Below are positions 1 to 7,612 of a DNA stretch of 15,422 bases, piece after piece. This DNA is from Amoebophrya sp. AT5.2 (taxonomy: Eukaryota > Sar > Dinophyceae > Syndiniales > Amoebophryaceae). Every line of letters begins with the position of its first letter. Within the stretch, counting starts at the first letter, position 1. A program made the translations under genes and the position numbers. The stretch lies in contig RXOD01005188.1 in the NCBI GenBank assembly GCA_005223375.1, forward strand, positions 1 through 15,422, given 5' to 3'. Under the pieces are notes generated by a model that was not told the DNA's origin, ran no database searches, and was given only the letters and a program-made list of their open reading frames with translations.

Positions 1-84
1 AATGGCTAAAGCAGCCACAGCGCGGGCCTATTTTTGCTCCCGACACGCGCTTCAAAGTGCCATCCCCTTCCCCTGCTTTTCTGG

Positions 85-1071
85 CTAGAAACGCGCGTCC
101 TTGTAATGAGGCCAAAAAACGCCAAAAACGGACCAAAAAAGGGAGCGGCCGTTTTTAAAAGATGCGTCTAACAATGCATTTTTTTGAGCTGTAATCGCCG
201 TCTGCTGCCGAATCATCCGCAGCTGCTCGCCACTTGTAGCCCCAGCTCCACCGCAACCGCTGCCCTCGCCAACAAAAGTTGAAGAACTACATCCCGTCAT
301 GCCTAGCGTCAGCTCCTCGAGCTCTTCCAAAGACAGCGACGCGATGAAGTCGTCGAGAAAGTCGGTGGGGGGGGTGTTCGTGTCAAGCACGGCGCACAGC
401 TCGGTGAGGACGTCCGGGACAAGTCCCTCGAGGAGATTCGTGCTCGTATCATGCCCATCCAGCGCCGCGTCGTCCACATGCTGCAGCTCGCCTTCGATTT
501 CGTCGAGCCACTCCAAGCCAACCTCACTCACGCATATCCGCCCGTCCGTGCTGCTGTTCTTGGCCGTCGTCGTTCTCGCAAACAACCGCTCGCCATCGGT
601 GAAGAGCTCCTCGCCTGGCGCTGATGACGTAGACGTTCTCGGTCTACTTGCTTCAGCGTGTTGACGCGGTCCTGCTCCGGATCCGGTCGTGAGAAGAGGA
701 TCACCTTTATTCTCTCTCAGCGTCCACAGATCGCATTCGTCCCCGAAAATGTGCGTCGCTGGCGGAGCAATGAGAGCCTCGCGCCCCCGCCGCGGGTCGT
801 GGAGGGGTGCTTCTATGTGTCGTGCTGCGACGAGAGTATCGCTCTCGGCCGACGTTCGGGAAGAGGTGGGAAATAGCAGCGGCACCGCGCTGGACGGCTC
901 GCGAAGCCTCGGCTTCGGTCCACAAATACGGTCATGAGGAGCCGCAGGCGTGTCGTGGCCCGCGTCGCTCTTTCGGCTGGCGAGCTGCGCCTGGACCTTC
1001 GCCCGTACTCGGGCGGCCCAGGCTTCGCGCGACGATGTGGTCGCCGACGGTCCGCTTCCGCTGCGCGCCAT
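85..1071 (-). CDS. Hypothetical 328-aa protein with acidic C-terminal half
   Basis: I do not recognise this protein. It begins at a genuine ATG at 1071-1069, and an in-frame TGA lies only two codons upstream, so this is the first possible Met. It ends at TAG. The first 30 residues are basic and Ala/Arg-rich, and residues 35-175 are low-complexity (Ser, Pro, Arg). Residues 182-258 form an acidic, leucine-rich stretch of likely amphipathic helix (motifs such as LEWLDEIEGEL and SLEELEELTL). Residues 260-285 are Gly/Ser-rich, and the end is aromatic (FWSVFGVFW). There is no signal peptide, and no convincing transmembrane helix except possibly the last 15 residues. It is downstream of kinase copy A on the same strand. 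The evidence is ORF length, an open acidic/hydrophobic pattern that reads like protein, and a clean ATG. Frames on the other strand here are shorter. It could be one exon of a longer gene. Confidence 0.5.
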   Translation of the reverse strand: MARSGSGPSATTSSREAWAARVRAKVQAQLASRKSDAGHDTPAAPHDRICGPKPRLREPSSAVPLLFPTSSRTSAESDTLVAARHIEAPLHDPRRGREALIAPPATHIFGDECDLWTLRENKGDPLLTTGSGAGPRQHAEASRPRTSTSSAPGEELFTDGERLFARTTTAKNSSTDGRICVSEVGLEWLDEIEGELQHVDDAALDGHDTSTNLLEGLVPDVLTELCAVLDTNTPPTDFLDDFIASLSLEELEELTLGMTGCSSSTFVGEGSGCGGAGATSGEQLRMIRQQTAITAQKNALLDASFKNGRSLFWSVFGVFWPHYKDARF

Positions 1072-2149
1072 CGAGGATCAAGCTCGCAATAATTGCCGCT
1101 CCTGCGGAATTATATTTGTATCGTTCATGATCTTCTGGACATCGAGATGGACTGGGAACGAACTGCCGGGCACGACTTAGCGATACCGGTAGGTAGCAGT
1201 GGTCCGTATCCTTTCCTCGATGCGAAATACCATACGGTTGACTCAGATGAAGTTGGATTTCGTCGCTGGATGAATCTGAATAAATGAAGAAGGGGGTGAG
1301 TGCACTGAAATGAATCTGAATATAGTAAATTGTTTGTGTTTCCCTGACCTTGCACGTCCTACTGTCGCTGTCGCTGTGGAGTGGTCGTTGCTTGCAGGCT
1401 CCCAGTAATGATGGTTTGATCGTCACCGTAAATTTTGCTAGTTTTCTGAAAAGAAAATGCACGAAGACAAGTTGATCAAGATCATGCCCTGAGTGATCCT
1501 CTTCCTCTCGTCGGCCTCATTTGTTTATTGTTATTCGTTATCGAGAAAATTATATGTCATGGTCATGATGGTCAGCATCATTGATGACGCCGTAGACGGA
1601 GGGCTCAAGGTCAGTTAGAACATCACATTCACATTCTACAAGAACAAGAGCAAGACGAAGACGGAGTAGCTCTCTCTAAGCTTTTTCTGGAACTCTTCGA
1701 TCAGCCTTGGCCACGAGCCGGATCAGATTCAGAGACGGGCGAAAATGAATTGAGGAGGTGCAGTACTGCTTCTTTGGTGAAGGTGAACTGAATTTGGATG
1801 CAGTAGATACTGAAAACAAGAAAACGAAGAGCAGTTACAAATTATAATTATAGATACAATTTCTTTGATGTAAAAACGAGAGTTCTTCAAGATCCGGTCG
1901 ATGCCGAAGATATTGCTTCGGCATGAACGGTTCCGGTTGACATTGCGATTGCCACTGCGGTTGCCTCCGCCTCCGCCTCGTCATAAAGAAATGATAAAAA
2001 TTACTTGGAGTTGTAAAAAGATGATAAAAAGCGAAGAAATAGCACGGTCGTTGTTCTTGTTCAGGATATGGATATTCATTTATTTTTATAAACAACGTCG
2101 AGAAGTGATTCTGATTGTGATGAAGACAGCGCGAGCGCCGCCCGGACAG
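1072..2149 (-). other. Gene-poor spacer / possible 5' leader of the 328-aa gene
   Basis: I see no convincing gene here. Short open frames exist but start at non-ATG codons or have unlike-protein composition (runs of Arg, Gln and His, or poly-aromatic). On the minus strand, a pyrimidine tract ends in CAG at 1448-1446 (TTTTCTTTTCAG). This would serve as a cis- or trans-splice acceptor for the leader of the gene starting at 1071. No matching donor can be assigned by eye. The stretch is richer in A+T than the flanking coding regions. Confidence 0.4.
1270..1322. repeat. 13-bp direct repeat, two copies 40 bp apart
   Basis: The 13-mer ATGAATCTGAATA occurs perfectly at 1270-1282 and 1310-1322. It lies in non-coding sequence, and no function can be assigned. 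Confidence 0.6.
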
Positions 2150-2374
2150 TTCTATATTTCCGCGCTCTCTCTTGCGGAGTCGCGGCAACATGGGAGAAGG
2201 AAGTTGAAGTTGATCATGTTCATGATGAAGATGATCTCGATCAAATTCATGGCCACCCCCTCCCTCACTGCTGCTTTCGGCACGGCATTATTTACCATAC
2301 AAACACTATAAATATAATGATTTTCATTTTGATTTCATCATGATGAATCTCGCCTGAAGGGAACGAAAAATACT

Positions 2375-2380
2375 TTTATT
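2375..2380 (-). promoter_or_regulatory. AATAAA polyadenylation-signal candidate for kinase copy A
   Basis: AATAAA is present on the minus strand about 97 bp after the TAG stop of kinase copy A, followed by an A/T-rich stretch. The position suits a poly(A) signal. No equivalent hexamer is seen just after copy B, so the support is positional only. Confidence 0.35.
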
Positions 2381-2476
2381 CCTTAAATTTTTTTGTGCGT
2401 GCTGTCGTGAAAAGTGGTGTACCTGGTGCCACGTCTTCAACGCGATCTTTGATCACTCTGTCTCTGACGTTACTGT

Positions 2477-3756
2477 CTAGGTGCATATCGAGGCGCACTT
2501 CTTGTAGACGGCTTCGTCGTACAGGCCGCTTGACGTGTCCCACTGCGGGGTCGCTGCGCAAACAAGGTGCTGCTTAATGGTCCACGCCACGTCGGTAAGG
2601 CTGTAGCTGCTTCCAGGTTTCTCCTGGTAGGGTGCAGGCGCGCTCATAAGCAGGGGTTGCATCAGTTGATCTACCTGGTCAACCCATGTCCATCTACGCA
2701 CCTGCAGCTCCTCCTCCCTTATCCCGGTGGAGGGATTATGCTTCACAACTTTGAGCTGCTCCTGCTCATTCATAAATGGGCATTGGCCGCAGGGGGAAAT
2801 AGTGTTCCGACCGTTGTGACCGTAATGCAGTTGGTAGAGAGTCTCTGGCACAGGCGGATACTTTGAGATGAACTCCTGCGCCTCGCGCATGAATTCGTTC
2901 AATGTGAGGGCAATCGCGTAGAGGTCAGTTTTCGGGCCGTACTGACCCGCCGCCCATGCATGCCAGGCATCCTCCGAGCCGAAAGAGAGGGGCACGGGGT
3001 TCTGCTCCGTGTCCCGGCAAGAAAACACCGAGGGCGGCATAAAAACGTGGGTGCCCGCCGTGATCGACTGTCTCTGCGCCTCGACAAGGTGTTCTTTTTC
3101 TCCAGCGCCATGCGGACGCACTACCGGTCCTTGTCCGAGTACGATCCGATCCGCCTCCTGATTAGGCATCCCAAAAATTTTTTGGTGCGCAGTCTCCCCC
3201 TGGAGTTTTTTCGGGTCGAAGTCCTTCGAGTCCACAATCAACGAAAAACCGAAATCAAAGAACTTCAACAGCGGCGCGGCGTGCGCGCTGGCGCTCGACG
3301 GCATCACGAAGCCCAAATTGTTTGGCTTGATGTCGTTGTGGACGAAGCCAAACTCGGCGAGATTCTTCCAGCACGTCATCGTCTGATCATGGACCGTCCC
3401 GATGCTCTTCTGCACGGCTCGGAGATCACCGACGTTTCCCTGTCCAGCGTTTTCCACCACCACGTCGCCAGGCGTGAGTAGGTCAATTACCAGCAAGAAG
3501 TACCTTTGTTCCGAGGCCTCGTTTCCAACAACAACCCTGCTCGAGGTCGTATCCGGGTTGATGTACGCGACCACCTTGTGCAGCCGCGTAACGCAATTCG
3601 CCACTGGCATACCCTCCGTCCCGGGGGCATCCGTCAGAAGCAAGTTTATCAGCGCCTCCCGAGCCACCTCGTCCAAACATCCCGCCAGCGGTTGCCCACA
3701 GCGGATCGCCTTCAACACCACCTTTGTGGTTAATATGACAAGCACAGGGCCAGCTG
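2477..3756 (-). CDS. Secreted kinase-like protein, copy A, exon 2 (kinase domain from VAIK lysine to C-terminus)
   Basis: This exon encodes most of a protein kinase fold. The ATP-binding lysine lies in VVLKAIRC (3712-3710) and the alpha-C glutamate in VAREALINLL (3658-3656). The catalytic loop is FVHNDIKPNN, with Asp at 3334-3332 and Asn at 3319-3317. DFG is at 3256-3248, the APE-like motif is MPPSVF, and the subdomain IX aspartate is in KTDLYAIAL. Arg of HRD is replaced by Asn, making it a non-RD kinase. A conserved CGQC-P motif and a tail with Cys-x20-Cys-x3-Cys close the protein at TAG. The glycine loop is missing from this exon; it lies 1.2 kb upstream in the exon ending at 4793. The acceptor is a pyrimidine tract ending in CTCAG, with the exon starting at 3756 (CAG at 3754 is an alternative in the same phase). 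The frame stays open to about 4072 without a good start; the first ATG in it is at 3808. Confidence 0.8.
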
Positions 3757-4792
3757 CTGAGTAGAGAGGTAGAGAACTGGCACCAACTAAAGAGACGTGA
3801 CCTGACATGGAAGTGGATGTGGCGGGTTTCTTCAGGTGACGAAACAGCTCCGCGCGAAGCGCCAGGCGGTTCAGAGATTCGCCACGAGGGGGCTCCTCCT
3901 GGGGGATGGCTCTATCTTCACCCCTACACCACCACCGGCAGCAACACATCTGCCTAGATGAAGACGATCGGAATCGAACGTCGAGGTCGAGCTCGAGGAG
4001 CCCCAGACTAATAGCACGACGACGACCACAAGGGAACGGGAAGCTTCCGCAAAGGATGGCAAAGGACAGCACTATATAGATACTAATACTTACTTATTTT
4101 ATCAGCTTTTTCTGGCACTCGTACTGGCAGTTTATAGTTAGACTTCTAGATCTTCTAGGTAGAAGTAGAATTTGATCTTGATTGCTGAACTATAAAATGC
4201 GATATATGAATTATTATTATTATGCGACAGTGAAAAGGGAGAGTCACCCTCACCGTGGACACGAGCAACGCGGCCGGGATGGAACCAGCCGACAAGAGTT
4301 GGGTGCGATAGGCAGTTCTAAGAAACTGGCAGTGATCCTATCGTTTTGATTTAAAGGAAATCATCGAGGTGACCTGGAATAGTCGATATATGAATGTGTA
4401 CCCAAACCCAACGGGAGCTTTTACTTTTTTTCCTTGCGTGAGACGAGCAGTTCCCCTAGTTGGGCTCGGGCTGCATGTTTTTCACCCGACGAACGGCGAC
4501 CGAGGTCGACGGACGAGGTGCGGGTGCCGAAGCCGATGAAAATATAAAAAAAAAATGACAACTTTTATATATACTATATACAGCCCCTACAACTGGGCGA
4601 GCGAGACAAATGCTCCCTCCACTTTAACAGAAACTAACAGGAGTATCTTCTACGTTTTTTGCTAGTTCGACGTTTCAGCTTCAAGCCGCCCCGCTGATTC
4701 CGACTGTTCCTTCTTCATCTTCGTGACAAACGTAGAAAAACCAAATCGGGCGACGCCGGCGCCGTTTTTTTCTTAGTTAGGTAGCAGTTAAC
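3757..4792 (-). other. Phase-1 intron (1,036 nt) splitting kinase copy A
   Basis: On the minus strand the donor is AAGAG|GTTAAC at 4793/4792. The acceptor is a pyrimidine-rich tract ending in CTCAG, with its final G at 3757. The donor cuts after the first base of a codon and the acceptor leaves two bases of a codon, so the frame is restored exactly (joined codon GCA, Ala). Without removal, exon 1 stops at TAA 4790-4788. The paralogue at 7.6-12 kb reads straight through the equivalent point between the glycine loop and the lysine. The interior has several A/T-rich patches (4081-4220, 4540-4580) and no open frame resembling a transposase. The spliced protein would still carry about 20 more residues here than copy B, so the exact sites need transcript support. 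Confidence 0.6.
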
Positions 4793-6559
4793 CTCTTAGA
4801 CTTAGCAGCAGCGCTCCTGTCATAGATTCTTCCTCTCTTTCCTCCCCGGTATTCTTGCAGTCCCATGTGTCCGTCCCATAGCTGGTACTCGGCCTGCTGC
4901 AATCCGATACTTTGAAAGTCTTGCACACCGTTCCGAAGCTTCCCTCCCGCGGATTCTCATCATCACATTTGTACTTTTTCACTGTTCCGTCAGCTTCATT
5001 CACTCGGATTTCGCTTCCGCTTCCGATCAGGTTGAGCTTGGGCCGCTCGGGGAATCGTGGACTTCGTGGCTTTGGTGGCGGGGTCAACATCCATCCGTCC
5101 ACGACGTACTTCTTGAGCCATTCCTTCCTTCGTTCTTCTAGCTTGGGCGCATCGAGGGTCCCGCTCGCGGCGGCGGCGGCGTGGTCCTCGGCGCGTTCTT
5201 CTAGCTCGGCCGCTTCGGGGGTCCCGCTCGCGACGGCGTCGGCGTGGTCCTCGGCGGGCGTATCCCGAAAAAAGTGGTTGTACGTCTTCGGGCCCTTCCT
5301 TTGCATTTTTGACAGTGCTTTCGACATGAGGTCCAGCAGCGAGCTTTTCAGCGAAGAGGACGCCTCACGGTTCAGCCGTTCAGCTTCGGCTCGCTCTTTC
5401 GCTCTTTGTCGCGCTTCTCGTTCTTTTTTTTCTTGTTGACGTTTTGCTTCAAGTGCTCTAGCTTCAGCCGCGCCTTCCAGAGCCTTCTTCCGCCACTGTT
5501 CCAGTTGTTTTTCATTGGCGCGGATGTTTCCGTAGTTGTAGTTCCGGTTCCCAGCATTCCGGTAGTAGTTCTTGATCGGATCGGGGGCCACCAATCGTTT
5601 TTCTTGTTGAGGTGGAAGAGGACGAACATAGTTCGCTCGAGCACCAGCGTCATACAGGAGAGCTTTGGCGTTGGCCTCAAGGTTGAGTGCTGCCTGAAGT
5701 TGTGGTTGTCCGACGCCGATTCCGTGGTTCCCCCTCGCGTGGATTGCTGGGTACGCCTCCGCCTTCGGAGGCGGCGGGTTCGGGTACATAGGGTGCGCCG
5801 CCCGTGGTACAGCGTATACCCGACGCCCGGGAGAAAGAGGAGTCGTCTCGAGAAAAGATGACTCCTTTGATCCGTCTCCTGGCCCTGGCCGGACATCGCG
5901 TGTGCTCTCAAGTAATTCCGGGTTGAGTTGGCTTTGTGCTGCAGAGCCATGTTGCACCACTGCGGGTTGTGGTCCAGCAACCATGCTGATGGATGCAGAT
6001 GATTGCAGGCGCCCATTTACGACGCTGGCCATACCCCAATCCGCTTCTGGCTGCTGCAGTTTCATCTGCGACTCGTGCGGGCCCGCGGCTTCTTCTGCGC
6101 GTTGGTTCTCATTTTCATTTTCTTCCTCCAGGAACGTGGCAGGTCCCTGCTCCTGAGACCCCTGAACTGCTGGTGTATCTTGGGGTTCCGATACCTGGCC
6201 GTCCTCCTCTCGAGCAGCCCCAAACATGCACTCCCACGGGTTGGAGGCGCACTGAAACAAAAATGCGGGCCGCGGTTTTTGATGTCCGCTCCCGTCCGGG
6301 CTCTTCGATGCCCCAGAAAGCCCATCGGAAACAGCTCATCGTCCGCAACAGGAACAGCATGCGCTGCAACTGTCGTACTAGAACTCAGATGCAGCACCAG
6401 CAGTGGCAGCATCGCGGTGATGCATCTGAGTTCCGGCACCACGCTCCGGCTGCGATTCCTGCACGCACGTCGGAGTCGTTCTCGTTGCAGAAAGAACTGC
6501 TGGAAACAATGCTGCTGGTCGTGGTCTGGCTCTTGCTTCTTCATGGAGGACATGATCAT
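4793..6559 (-). CDS. Secreted kinase-like protein, copy A, exon 1 (signal region, coiled coil, glycine loop), with one-base frameshift
   Basis: The likely start is the ATG at 6559 (ATGATCATG, as in copy B). An internal ATG at 6412 would put the hydrophobic core (MLPLLVLHL...AAHA) right at the N-terminus as a standard signal peptide. After DELFPMGFLGHR the frame changes. Copy B has CGAAAGAAC where copy A has CGAAGAGC, a one-base loss near 6301-6307, after which the body continues in the frame beginning at PDGSGHQKPRP. Then follow the CASNPWEC loop, an acidic FLE-containing segment, a Tyr/Asn-rich patch, a charged Ala/Glu/Arg/Lys coiled coil (about 5530-5330), a 21-residue tandem repeat, and the kinase glycine loop GSFGTV (4943-4926). 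The exon ends at the donor at 4793. The two exons total 3,047 nt, which is one short of a multiple of three, as expected for one lost base. This is either a sequencing error or an inactivating mutation. Confidence 0.75.
5131..5256 (-). repeat. In-frame 63-bp tandem repeat (2 copies) in kinase copy A
   Basis: Two adjacent 63-bp units (5131-5193 and 5194-5256) encode 21-residue repeats of the pattern AEDHA-x-A-x-ASGT-x-(E/D)A-x-(K/E)LEER, just before the kinase domain. The paralogue has no counterpart, so the duplication followed the gene duplication or was lost in copy B. Confidence 0.85.
6381..6433. repeat. 13-bp perfect inverted repeat in the signal-peptide region of copy A
   Basis: The arms GAACTCAGATGCA (6381-6393) and TGCATCTGAGTTC (6421-6433) are exact reverse complements separated by 27 nt. 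Copy B has only the first arm in near form (GAACCCAGATGCA); the second arm lies where copy A carries roughly 100 extra bases. Confidence 0.8.
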
Positions 6560-7195
6560 GCTCGTAGTTGTAGGAGTAGATGAAAACGTTCGACCACGTA
6601 CGTCAAAAACAATAAAGAAAATTCGTTTCGCAGTGTTCTCTGGCGCGACCAGCAGGGGGATGCTGGCCTCCTTGTGAACGATATGCTGATAGATGAAGAT
6701 GAACGACAACGATGGATCTGAAGGTAGTAGCGGCTGACTCATTCATCAGTGTTGGCGGAAGTCCATCAGCCCTGCGCGATGGATATGGCATCGCGTCGAA
6801 AATGCCAAAAATGCTACAACCAACACAAAAAAGGAGAAGAAAACCGAAGAAAACCGAGAAACGGTGAGAAAACGCACAACTCTCAGTGATGGACATCAAG
6901 ACCGAAACGAAAACGAACCGACAAGCAGTACTCACGATCACGAACGTACGACGAGCACGAGGAGCAGGAGGAGGACGACGATTTACAACACCGCCGCTGG
7001 ATTCATTTGATTTCCCAATAATGCCGACGGCAGCAGCACCAATTCGCTCCAGTATGGCACTCAACTGGAACGAATGGGTAGCGGTCGCTGTCAAGATTCC
7101 ACTCGACGCCAACAACCTGCTTCCAGGAAGAAGGTATAACTTGATTCCATTTTCCGCGAACCTGAACCGAGGACATGGAGCTCGACGAATCTGAT
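6560..7195 (-). promoter_or_regulatory. Conserved 5' leader/promoter block of kinase copy A
   Basis: This block is closely similar to 12057-12640. It contains a 52-bp stretch (6647-6698) identical to 12091-12142, with a CCAGCA/TGCTGG hairpin (6649-6666). An upstream ATG at 6742 is shared with copy B; in copy A its frame runs into the main coding frame. A donor-like GTGAGT on the minus strand (6935-6930), conserved in copy B, pairs plausibly with TTGTAG ending at 6814 as a leader intron of about 122 nt. Indels between copies in the distal part (49 versus 51 nt between matched blocks) are not multiples of three, which argues that the distal part is non-coding. Confidence 0.5.
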
Positions 7196-7612
7196 TCCTA
7201 ACTTGATTGAGACAATCCGCTACCGCATCAGAATGTACTTCCTTAGCTATGGGTCAAAGACATGATAGTGATAGAGCTTTGAGGTGGAACGGTTGACGTG
7301 TCTGTGCCGATCTTTCTCTGCCGTCGTATGAGGGGGATTCGTGCAAAAGCAAACCCTCACGGTTCAATTGTATACGAGAGATGACAACGGTCCAGATCTG
7401 TGAATGTATCAATCTAAGTATATGCCCGCGGTGTTGCGGATTCGCGGCACGGGAGAAGGGAGTTGAAGCATGGCCACTCTGAGAGTCGAAGCACGGGAGA
7501 AGGGAGTCTCTCCCCCATAGTGAGTCCCCTCCGGCACGGCACTACACATGATTCACGATTCGTGCTCTCTATTTGTGGTGGTGGAAAAGAAGATGGTTGG
7601 TGATCTTCCTCA
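7196..7612. other. Spacer between the tandem kinase copies
   Basis: This lies downstream of copy B and upstream of copy A's leader, and no gene is seen. The section 7430-7475 resembles 2171-2208 downstream of copy A, so it belongs to the duplicated unit; 7200-7429 looks unique in the window. It contains the 17-bp direct repeat described separately. Confidence 0.5.
7447..7507. repeat. 17-bp direct repeat, 44-bp period
   Basis: GCACGGGAGAAGGGAGT occurs perfectly at 7447-7463 and 7491-7507 in the 3' flank of copy B. A single diverged relative (CATGGGAGAAGGAAGT) lies at about 2188-2203 in the 3' flank of copy A, so the doubling is specific to copy B. Confidence 0.7.

Larger units (their letters stand above)
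2150..7200 (-). repeat. Tandem duplication unit, copy A
   Basis: This unit matches 7430-12650 in the same orientation. The match starts in 3'-flanking sequence (2171-2208 resembles 7436-7475), runs through the C-terminal kinase half (for example 2490-2580 versus 7625-7715), the coiled coil and the signal-peptide region, and continues through the upstream leader to about 7195, which corresponds to about 12635. Similarity is strongest at the two ends and weakest in the central coding region, where copy B has extra sequence. Copy A carries an extra 1,036-nt block at 3757-4792. Confidence 0.85.

Noticed and set aside
932..1462. 176-codon minus-strand open frame
   Set aside because: It begins at GTG, overlaps the better supported 328-aa gene in another frame, and its composition is not protein-like across the non-coding stretch.
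1835..2191. 118-codon minus-strand open frame in the spacer
   Set aside because: Arg/Gln/His/Tyr-rich translation from A/T-rich repetitive sequence, with no recognisable motif and no counterpart conserved in frame in copy B.
2334..2347. 14-bp palindrome TTCATCATGATGAA
   Set aside because: It lies in simple ATG/CAT-rich sequence, where short palindromes are expected by chance; no second copy downstream of copy B.
3809..4072. N-terminal extension of the kinase exon 2 frame (signal-peptide-like start at 4072)
   Set aside because: The first codon is GTG, the Cys/Trp/Arg-rich translation lacks similarity to copy B, and it lies inside the inferred intron.
3757..4792. DNA transposon inserted in copy A
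   Set aside because: No transposase-like frame, no clear terminal inverted repeats and no convincing target-site duplication. The phase-matched splice sites explain the block better, though an introner-like origin remains possible.
6003..6677. 224-codon plus-strand open frame opposite the copy A signal region
   Set aside because: It is a shadow of the minus-strand gene; the minus strand shows the conserved signal peptide and cysteine loop shared with copy B.
7355..7375. tRNA T-loop-like string GGTTCAATTG
   Set aside because: No matching acceptor, anticodon or D arms could be laid out around it.
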